A program made the translations under genes and the position numbers. From positions 1 through 56,071 of the forward strand of contig NZ_JARGYC010000029.1 in assembly GCF_029168335.1 (NCBI RefSeq): a DNA stretch of 56,071 nt, read 5' to 3'. The notes beneath the pieces were generated by a model that made no database searches, was not told where the DNA came from, and worked only from the letters and a program-made list of their open reading frames with translations. Source of the DNA: Psychromarinibacter sediminicola. Lineage in GTDB: Bacteria > Pseudomonadota > Alphaproteobacteria > Rhodobacterales > Rhodobacteraceae. Each line of letters starts with the position of its first letter. Positions within the stretch are counted from its first letter, which is position 1. Shown in pieces: positions 50,819 through 56,071 of the stretch.

Positions 50819-51157
50819 ATGAGCGAGATTACGTTCGACGACTTTCTCAAGGTGGATATCCGCGTGGGCGTCGTGACCCGCGCCGAGACGTTTCCGGAAG
50901 CGCGGAAACCGGCGCTCAAGCTGTGGGTCGATTACGGCCCGGAGATCGGCGAAAGGAAATCCTCGGCGCAGGTCACGGTGCATTACACGCCGGAGGCGCT
51001 GATCGGCCGCCGGGTGCTGGCGGTGGTCAACTTCCCGCCGCGCCAGATCGGCAAGTTCATGTCCGAGGCGCTGGTGCTGGGCGTGCCGGACGACAACGGC
51101 GATGTCGTGCTGGTGCGGCCGGACCGCGACGTGCCGGTCGGCGGGCGGCTGCACTGA
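50819..51157 (+). CDS. CsaA-type tRNA-binding protein
   Basis: 112 residues, an OB-fold EMAP/tRNA-binding domain: FDDFLKVDIRVGVVTRAETFPEARKPALKLWVDYGPEIGERKSSAQV, then LIGRRVLAVVNFPPRQIGKFMSEALVLGV. This is the CsaA form, a dimer with tRNA-binding and proposed chaperone activity. ATG 50819 has a GGAG about 10 nt upstream; an ATG 9 bases earlier is in frame. Confidence 0.93.
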   Translation: MSEITFDDFLKVDIRVGVVTRAETFPEARKPALKLWVDYGPEIGERKSSAQVTVHYTPEALIGRRVLAVVNFPPRQIGKFMSEALVLGVPDDNGDVVLVRPDRDVPVGGRLH

Positions 51158-51300
51158 TGGCCGGGGCCGCCGGCCCGTCCCGCCCCCGAGATCCGCTTCG
51201 TCCGCCTGACCGAGGGCTGGCGCGGATGGGCGCCCGGCCGCTGGGCGAAGTGGACTATGACGGCAGCCGCTTTCTGAAGGTCCGGCTGGACACGGCGTGA
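51157..51300 (+). CDS. Doubtful 47-residue frame, possibly a frameshifted remnant
   Basis: The ATG overlaps the csaA stop (TGATG). The end of the frame reads GARPLGEVDYDGSRFLKVRLD, which looks protein-like, while the preceding part in the other frame reads EIRFVRLTEGWRGW. The two could once have been one continuous small domain broken by a frameshift near 51225-51245. The composite repeat begins 10 bp after the stop, as it does after other genes. A real function is unlikely to be provable from sequence. Confidence 0.3.
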   Translation: MAGAAGPSRPRDPLRPPDRGLARMGARPLGEVDYDGSRFLKVRLDTA

Positions 51301-51309
51301 CCGAAAGGA

Positions 51310-51422
51310 GCGCTACCGCGCGCGGTCTTTTCCGAAATCGGCGAGGCGACGCATCGGTCCGGGCGGGGGCGCGGACCCCCGGGGCGGGAGCCTCCGGCGG
51401 GGATATTTTCAGTCAGAAGAAG
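51310..51422 (+). repeat. Composite dispersed repeat, copy 3
   Basis: It starts GCGCTACCGCGCG at 51310 and carries the 33-nt core at 51390-51422, again exactly 80 nt apart. The region 51301-51640 has no gene and is filled by this copy, copy 4 and about 140 bp between them in which I see nothing recognisable. Confidence 0.75.
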
Positions 51423-51564
51423 TAACGGTTCGTTAACGCATGCCTGGCAATGTGTGCGTGCGGTACAGGCGGGGACGCCGATGGCCGTGTCAGGAGAAGG
51501 CCCCCTGCTTCCCCGTCGCGGGACAGGGGGCTGGACCCTGCCCCCACATGCGCCGGGGAAGGGT

Positions 51565-51597
51565 CTTCTTCTGACCGAAAATATCCCCGCCGGAGGC
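51565..51597 (-). repeat. Dispersed repeat core, inverted copy 4
   Basis: Only the 33-nt core is present, on the minus strand, facing away from the 188-residue gene that ends at 51641. With copy 3 it forms an inverted pair 142 nt apart. Confidence 0.7.
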
Positions 51598-51640
51598 ATG
51601 AAAACTCATGGCATGCCGGTCCGGCCGGGCGCGCCGGCGG

Positions 51641-52207
51641 TCAGGAGGGCGCGCGGGCGCCGTCGCGGTACATCTTCTCGATCAGGTTGACGTCGACCAG
51701 GCCGCGCAGGTCGGTGCCGCCATACATGAAGCCGAACGCCTTGCAGCCGGCGGAGAAGACGACGATCGAGGCGGAACTGCCGTCGTTGAACCCCACCCGG
51801 GCGATGATGTGGTGGACGTTGTCGCCGCGCACGGCCGGGTGATCGGCCAGCCGCGCCTCGACGCCGGCCGTGCCGCCGCCGTGCTCGCGGCGTTTCTTGG
51901 CCATCAGCGAGAAGTATTCGTAGAGCGCCAGCCGCTTGATCTCGGCGTTGTCGCCCCAGTCCAGCCAGGCGCGCTTGAAGTTGTAGCGGCCGAACTGGTC
52001 GACATTGATGTTGGCGAGGAAATATTCGAACAGCGCCCGGTCGGTGGTGCGGGCCGCGTCGAAGATGCCGGCGAGGCTGCGCTTGAAGCACTGGTCGATG
52101 CTGGGCGGCAGCTCGGTCCTGACAGAGACGGCGGCCGCGGCGGGTTGGGCGGTGACGGAGATCGAAAGGGAGACGGCGAAGGCCATGGTGGCGAGCGAGC
52201 GAAGCAT
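51641..52207 (-). CDS. Exported protein, possibly MlaC/Ttg2-like
   Basis: 188 residues with a signal peptide (MLRSLATMAFAVSLSISVTAQPAAA). The mature part (LAGIFDAARTTDRALFEYFLANINVDQFGRYNFKRAWLDWG, ALYEYFSLMAKKRREHG, ARVGFNDGSSASIVVF) resembles the helical-plus-beta layout of MlaC-type periplasmic lipid carriers, but similarity is loose and no Mla transporter genes are here. Function is therefore open. It lies 63 bp after tdk on the same strand. Confidence 0.7.
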   Translation of the reverse strand: MLRSLATMAFAVSLSISVTAQPAAAAVSVRTELPPSIDQCFKRSLAGIFDAARTTDRALFEYFLANINVDQFGRYNFKRAWLDWGDNAEIKRLALYEYFSLMAKKRREHGGGTAGVEARLADHPAVRGDNVHHIIARVGFNDGSSASIVVFSAGCKAFGFMYGGTDLRGLVDVNLIEKMYRDGARAPS

Positions 52208-52270
52208 TGGTCATATCCTCCATATCAACGGATATATGACGTCGCGGCAGGCCCGATCGTTCAATCTTGT

Positions 52271-52861
52271 TCAGGCGGGGCTGCGGTCGCCCACGGCCTC
52301 GCGCCAGTGGCGGCGGCAGAGCGAGACATAGGTCTCGTTGCCGCCGATCTGCACCTGCGCGCCCTCGCGCAGCGCTTGGCCGGCCTCGTCCATCCGCACC
52401 ACCATCGTCGCCTTCTTGCCGCAATGGCAGATCGTGCGGACCTCGCGCATCTCGTCGGCCAGGGCGAGAAGCGCGGCCGAGCCGGGAAACAGCTCTCCGC
52501 GGAAATCCACCCGCAGGCCGTAGCACATCACCGGCACGTTCAGGTCGTCGACGATGCGGACCAACTGCCAGACCTGCTCCGTCGTCAGGAACTGCGCCTC
52601 GTCGACGAAGATGCAGGCCAGGTCGTCCTGCGCCAGCCGCGCCTCGATCCGGGCGAAGAGGTCGTCCTCGGGCGTGAACGTCTCGGCCTCCTCGCCGATG
52701 CCGATGCGCGAGGCGATGCGCCCCTCGCCGGCGCGGTCGTCGAGCCGGGCGGTCAGCAGGCAGGTCTGCATCCCGCGTTCGCGGTAGTTGTAGGACGCCT
52801 GCAGCAGGATCGTCGACTTGCCCGCGTTCATCGTCGAGTAGTGGAAGTAGAGCTTGGCCAT
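52271..52861 (-). CDS. tdk: Thymidine kinase, type II
   Basis: 196 residues. It phosphorylates thymidine in pyrimidine salvage. P-loop STMNAGKST is at about 9-17, the lasso-loop Walker B segment is FVDEAQFL, and zinc ligands lie in TICHCGKKA and SLCRRHW. This is the homotetrameric type found in bacteria. The ATG at 52861 lies about 30 bp downstream of the P450 stop on the same strand, so they may be co-transcribed. Confidence 0.96.
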   Translation of the reverse strand: MAKLYFHYSTMNAGKSTILLQASYNYRERGMQTCLLTARLDDRAGEGRIASRIGIGEEAETFTPEDDLFARIEARLAQDDLACIFVDEAQFLTTEQVWQLVRIVDDLNVPVMCYGLRVDFRGELFPGSAALLALADEMREVRTICHCGKKATMVVRMDEAGQALREGAQVQIGGNETYVSLCRRHWREAVGDRSPA

Positions 52862-52892
52862 GGGCGGCTTTTGCCCCGGCCGCGCGGGGGCT

Positions 52893-54110
52893 TCAAGCGC
52901 CGGTTGCCACGTTCAGCTCCAGCACCTCGCGAAAGCGCAGGCGCGGCGCGATCTTTGCCGGGGCCAGCAGTTCCAGCTTCGGAAACCGGCGGAACAGCTT
53001 GCCGAAGGCGATGACCGCCTCGACCCGGGCCAGGTTGTTGCCGGCGCAGATATGGATGCCGAGCGCGAAGGACAGGTGCCGGTTCGGCCGGCGGGCGATG
53101 TCGAAGCGGTCGGGGTCGGGGAACTGCGCCGGGTCGCGGTTGGCCGCCGCGACGATCATGTGGACGATGCTGCCCGCCGGCAGGTCGGTGTCGCCGATGC
53201 GGGTGTCGGCCGTGGCGCGGCGGTTGTTGATCTGGATCGGCGCCTGATAGCGCAGCACCTCCTCGACCATCGGGTCGATCAGCTCGGGCTCGGCGTTGAG
53301 CCGGGCGATCTGGTCGGGGTTGCGCAGCATCTCGTGGATGCCGTGCGAGATCATGTTGGTCGAGGTCTCGTGGCCGGCGTTCAGCATGAAGATGCACTGG
53401 TGCAGAAGCTCGATCTCGGTCAGGCGCTCGCCGTCCGCCTCGGCATCCGCCAGCACCGTCAGCACCTCGCCGGGCTGCGCCGTTTCGGGGTGGGCGCGGC
53501 GGTGGGCGAGGAGGTCGCGCAGGTACTGCTTGAAGTCGGTGACGGCCCGGTTGCCGGTGTCGAGCTGTTCCTGGGTCAGCTTCGGCTCCAGCGCGGTCAG
53601 GATCGCCACGGCCCAGTCGCGGATCAGCCCGCGGTCGGCGGTGGGCACGCCCAGCATGTCACAGACCACCTCGATCGGCAGGCGGAAGGAGAAATCCTCG
53701 ACCACCTCCATGCGGCCCTCGTCCTCGAAGCGGTCGAGCGCGGTGTCGACGAGGCTTTCGATCCGCGGTTTCAGGTCGTTCAGCGCCTTGCGGGTGAAGG
53801 CGTGCTGGAACAGGGCGCGGATGCGGGTGTGGTCCGGCGGGTCGGTGAACACCACCGAGGTCGTGTGATGCTCGTAGAGCGGAGAGCCGGGGCCGAACTT
53901 GGGCGCGAAGTCGATTGTCTTGTCCGACGACCAGAGCTTCGGGTCGCGGTAGACCTGCACCAGGTCGTCGTAGCGGGTCAGCACATAGGTGCCGTCGGGG
54001 TTGCGGTGGACCGGCGCCGTCTCGCGCAGACGCGCGAGGTAGGGGTAGGGATCGGCCGCGTAATCGGCGGGCACGTGCAACAGGTCGAATGCGGTGATGT
54101 CGTCGAGCAT
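52893..54110 (-). CDS. Cytochrome P450 (second of two)
   Basis: 405 residues, class I bacterial type. The I-helix NAGHETS is at about 244-250, ExxR is Glu284-Arg287 (EEVLRY), and the haem loop FALGIHICAG has Cys355. It is shorter than and only distantly related to the P450 at 41.4 kb. No dedicated ferredoxin or reductase is adjacent. The substrate is unknown. Divergent from the M29/NicX-like gene. Confidence 0.94.
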   Translation of the reverse strand: MLDDITAFDLLHVPADYAADPYPYLARLRETAPVHRNPDGTYVLTRYDDLVQVYRDPKLWSSDKTIDFAPKFGPGSPLYEHHTTSVVFTDPPDHTRIRALFQHAFTRKALNDLKPRIESLVDTALDRFEDEGRMEVVEDFSFRLPIEVVCDMLGVPTADRGLIRDWAVAILTALEPKLTQEQLDTGNRAVTDFKQYLRDLLAHRRAHPETAQPGEVLTVLADAEADGERLTEIELLHQCIFMLNAGHETSTNMISHGIHEMLRNPDQIARLNAEPELIDPMVEEVLRYQAPIQINNRRATADTRIGDTDLPAGSIVHMIVAAANRDPAQFPDPDRFDIARRPNRHLSFALGIHICAGNNLARVEAVIAFGKLFRRFPKLELLAPAKIAPRLRFREVLELNVATGA

Positions 54111-54229
54111 GGGCCTCCCCTCCCTTGCGCAGGGGCATCCTAGGGCAGGGGGGCGGCCTGTGCCAGAGGGCCGCGGTTGCCACGGGGGCCCTTTCCGGGT
54201 TTGATGCGCCCGGGGACGAGGAGGAACGC

Positions 54230-55264
54230 ATGCTGGGCGAGCGGATCGAGAGCGGCTGGATCGACGCCTTTGCCGAGGTCTTCGGGATGTGCGCGATGCG
54301 CGCCGGGGAAGAGATCGTGATCCTGTCGGAAAGCCGGTCGCGGGCGGTCAACGTGCATCTGGCGGAGCTGGCGCTGGGGCGGATGGGGCTGCGGTTCTGT
54401 CACCTGCAGGTGCCGTCGCCGCCGCATCCGGCGGGGCCGGTGATCCGCTCGACCGGGGCGTGCCAGGCGCTGGCCGGGCAGGCGCTGGCGGTGCGGGCGA
54501 TGGCGGCGGGGGATGTCGTCGTGGACCTGACGGTCGAGGGGCTGATGCATGCGCCCGAGACGGCCGAGATCCTGAAGGGCGGGGCGCGGATCCTGAACGT
54601 GTCGAACGAGCATCCCGAGGCGCTGGCGCGGACGATCCCGACGCCGGAGTTGAAGGACCGCGCGAAGGAGGCGGTGAAGCAGTGCCGGGCGGCGCGCGAG
54701 ATGCTGGTGCGGTCGGATGCCGGAACCGAGCTGCGGGTCGACATGGAGGGCGCGTCGACCGTGGGCGTCTGGGGCTGGACCGACCGGCCGGGGACGCTGG
54801 CGCATTGGCCCGGGGGGATCGTGGTGTCGTTTCCGGCGAAAGGCGCGGTGAACGGGCGGCTCGCCTACCGGCCGGGGGACATCAACCTGACCTTCAAGCG
54901 GTATTTCGACAGTCCCGTCGACCTGGTGCTGGAGGACGACTACGTCACCCGGATCGAGGGGACCGGCACCGATGCCTGGCTGATGCGCGACTATCTGGAA
55001 GGGTTCGGCGAGCGCGACGCCTATGCGACGTCGCATGTTGGCTGGGGCTTCAACCCGGCCGCGCGCTACGAGGCGCTGGAGATGTACGACAAGGCCGACA
55101 CGAACGGGACCGAGCTGCGCGCGGTGGCGGGGAACTTCCTGTACTCGACCGGTGCCAACGAGTTCGCGGGGCGGTTCACGCGCGGGCATTTCGACCTGCC
55201 GATGATGGGCTGCGACATCCGGCTGGACGGGGTGCCGGTGGTGAGCGGAGGGCGGCTGGCATGA
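54230..55264 (+). CDS. M29 / NicX-like metalloprotein (aminopeptidase T or dihydroxypyridine dioxygenase relative)
   Basis: 344 residues. The family includes leucyl aminopeptidase (M29) and NicX, the 2,5-dihydroxypyridine 5,6-dioxygenase. In this product DGxxxx-type acidic/His sites are spread along the C-terminal half: VDMEGASTVGVWGWTDRP, EDDYVTRIEGTG, SHVGWGFNP and RGHFDLPMMGCDI. The sequence alone does not tell peptidase from dioxygenase. GAGGAGGAA precedes ATG 54230. The next gene overlaps its stop (ATGA) and is an alpha/beta hydrolase, the same class as NicD, the deformylase that follows NicX, which favours a ring-cleavage reading. Confidence 0.8.
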   Translation: MLGERIESGWIDAFAEVFGMCAMRAGEEIVILSESRSRAVNVHLAELALGRMGLRFCHLQVPSPPHPAGPVIRSTGACQALAGQALAVRAMAAGDVVVDLTVEGLMHAPETAEILKGGARILNVSNEHPEALARTIPTPELKDRAKEAVKQCRAAREMLVRSDAGTELRVDMEGASTVGVWGWTDRPGTLAHWPGGIVVSFPAKGAVNGRLAYRPGDINLTFKRYFDSPVDLVLEDDYVTRIEGTGTDAWLMRDYLEGFGERDAYATSHVGWGFNPAARYEALEMYDKADTNGTELRAVAGNFLYSTGANEFAGRFTRGHFDLPMMGCDIRLDGVPVVSGGRLA

Positions 55265-56034
55265 TCGTCGGCGGAATCGAGTATTTCGAGGCGGGCGAGG
55301 GCCCGGCGGTGGTGTTCCTGCACGGGATCGGCGGCGAGGCGGAGCTGTTCGGCCCGCATCTGGAGCTGCCGGGGTTCCGCGGCGTGGCCTGGAACATGCC
55401 GGGCTACGGCCAGAGCGAGACCGGCGCCTGGCCGCCGAGCTTCGCGTCGCTGTCGCTGTCGCTGGCCGGGTTCGTCGGGGCGCTGGGCGCCGACCGGGTG
55501 CATCTGGTGGGCCATTCGATCGGCGGGATGCTGGCGCTGGAACACGCGGTGCGGCGGCCCGAGCAGGTGGCGAGCCTGACCCTGATCGGGACGACGCCGG
55601 CCTTCGGCGGGCCCGACGAGTCGTTCAAGCGCGACTTCCTGGAGGCGCGGCTCGGCCCGCTCGACGCCGGGCAGACGATGGAGGAGATGGCCGAGCACGC
55701 GGCGCCGGGCCTGGTGGGGCCGGAGGCGGAACCGGGCTGCGTGTCGGATATCGCCCGGGCGATGGGCCGCGTGCCGGAGGCGACGTGGCGTGGGATCCTG
55801 GAATGCCTGGTGACCTTCAACCGGCGCGACGATCTGGGCGCGGTCGAGGTGCCGGTCTGCCTGATCGCCGGGTCCGAGGACCGCAACGCGCCGGCGCGGA
55901 CGATGGCGCGGATGGCCGAGAAGATGTCCGGTGCGGAGTATCACGAGCTGGAGGGGATCGGGCACATGATCGCCCAGGAGGCGCCGGGCCAGGTGGCGGA
56001 GATCCTGCGAGACTTCCTGCGGAGGCGGGGGTGA
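55261..56034 (+). CDS. Alpha/beta hydrolase, NicD-like partner
   Basis: 257 residues. The oxyanion segment HGIGGE is at 21-26, the nucleophile elbow GHSIGG has Ser86, Asp207 (AGSEDRNAP) and His235 (GIGHMI) complete the triad. The compact single-domain form with an N-terminal FEAGEGPAVVFLHG resembles C-C hydrolases and N-formylmaleamate deformylase. Its ATG overlaps the upstream stop by 4 bp, so the two enzymes are made together and may act in sequence. Confidence 0.88.
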   Translation: MIVGGIEYFEAGEGPAVVFLHGIGGEAELFGPHLELPGFRGVAWNMPGYGQSETGAWPPSFASLSLSLAGFVGALGADRVHLVGHSIGGMLALEHAVRRPEQVASLTLIGTTPAFGGPDESFKRDFLEARLGPLDAGQTMEEMAEHAAPGLVGPEAEPGCVSDIARAMGRVPEATWRGILECLVTFNRRDDLGAVEVPVCLIAGSEDRNAPARTMARMAEKMSGAEYHELEGIGHMIAQEAPGQVAEILRDFLRRRG

Positions 56035-56071
56035 GCCTGGGGCGGCATGTCTCGGATCGCTGCGCGATCCG

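Overview
The window is a GC-rich stretch of chromosome from an alphaproteobacterium, most likely a member of the Rhodobacteraceae/Roseobacter group. Supporting this are the F1 operon order atpHAGDC with no F0 genes beside it, the neighbour sets clpA/gloB, purE/purK/ydcH, trxB/Lrp and lgt/midA/pgeF, the fused Sat-CysC enzyme, YcgN, DUF1150 and DUF2161 families, and Hint-domain proteins. No rRNA, tRNA, CRISPR, IS element or prophage is recognisable. Genus and species cannot be fixed from this sequence alone.

Layout. 1-4.9 kb: 3' part of an OmpA-like envelope protein, clpA, gloB and a methyltransferase. 5.1-10.7 kb: the ATP synthase F1 operon. It is interrupted between atpG and atpD by two small, AT-richer genes of unknown function (8246-8804), the most unusual feature of the window. 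10.8-15.9 kb: an H-type lectin protein, an MFS pump, prs, a chromene-carboxylate isomerase relative, and a MarR regulator with an alpha/beta hydrolase. 15.9-20.6 kb (minus strand): threonine aldolase, ycgN, ribF, a ParE-type toxin-antitoxin pair, a MaoC dehydratase and a HAD hydrolase. 20.6-24.3 kb: a WYL regulator divergent from a 40-residue protein, ChaC, Mn-pyrophosphatase and a DUF2161 nuclease-fold protein. 24.4-28.1 kb: an RTX/Hint protein, TraB/GumN, and a coupled GerW (YtfJ)-DUF2953-small-gene operon. 28.2-30.3 kb: groESL under a perfect CIRCE operator. 30.4-36 kb: envelope proteins, a DMT transporter, a secreted lipase-like protein and purEK. 36-41 kb: hsp20-DUF1150 with a sigma-32-type promoter, a PhzF protein, two paralogous glycosyltransferases and sat-cysC. 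41-49 kb: a P450, trxB, an Lrp regulator, a second Hint protein, pgeF-midA-lgt and ubiK. 49-56 kb: ybjN, proC, csaA, a secreted MlaC-like protein, tdk, a second P450, and an M29/NicX-like plus alpha/beta-hydrolase pair.

How the genes work together. Most of the window is core metabolism and homeostasis: ATP synthesis, purine, PRPP, flavin, proline and sulfate metabolism, thioredoxin, and protein quality control by ClpA, GroESL and Hsp20. Heat-shock control is seen in two forms, HrcA/CIRCE on groESL and RpoH on hsp20. Accessory traits (efflux, type I-like secretion with Hint domains, glycosyl transfer, toxin-antitoxin, P450s, possible ring catabolism) sit between the core blocks.

Non-coding structure is rich. 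A composite repeat of about 113 nt occurs three times with an exact 80-nt internal spacing, each time just after a plus-strand gene, plus one shorter inverted copy. There are two clusters of three tandem palindromes, a 26-bp long-stem hairpin, operator-like palindromes in front of the MarR and WYL regulators, and a terminator-like hairpin directly abutting the proC start codon.
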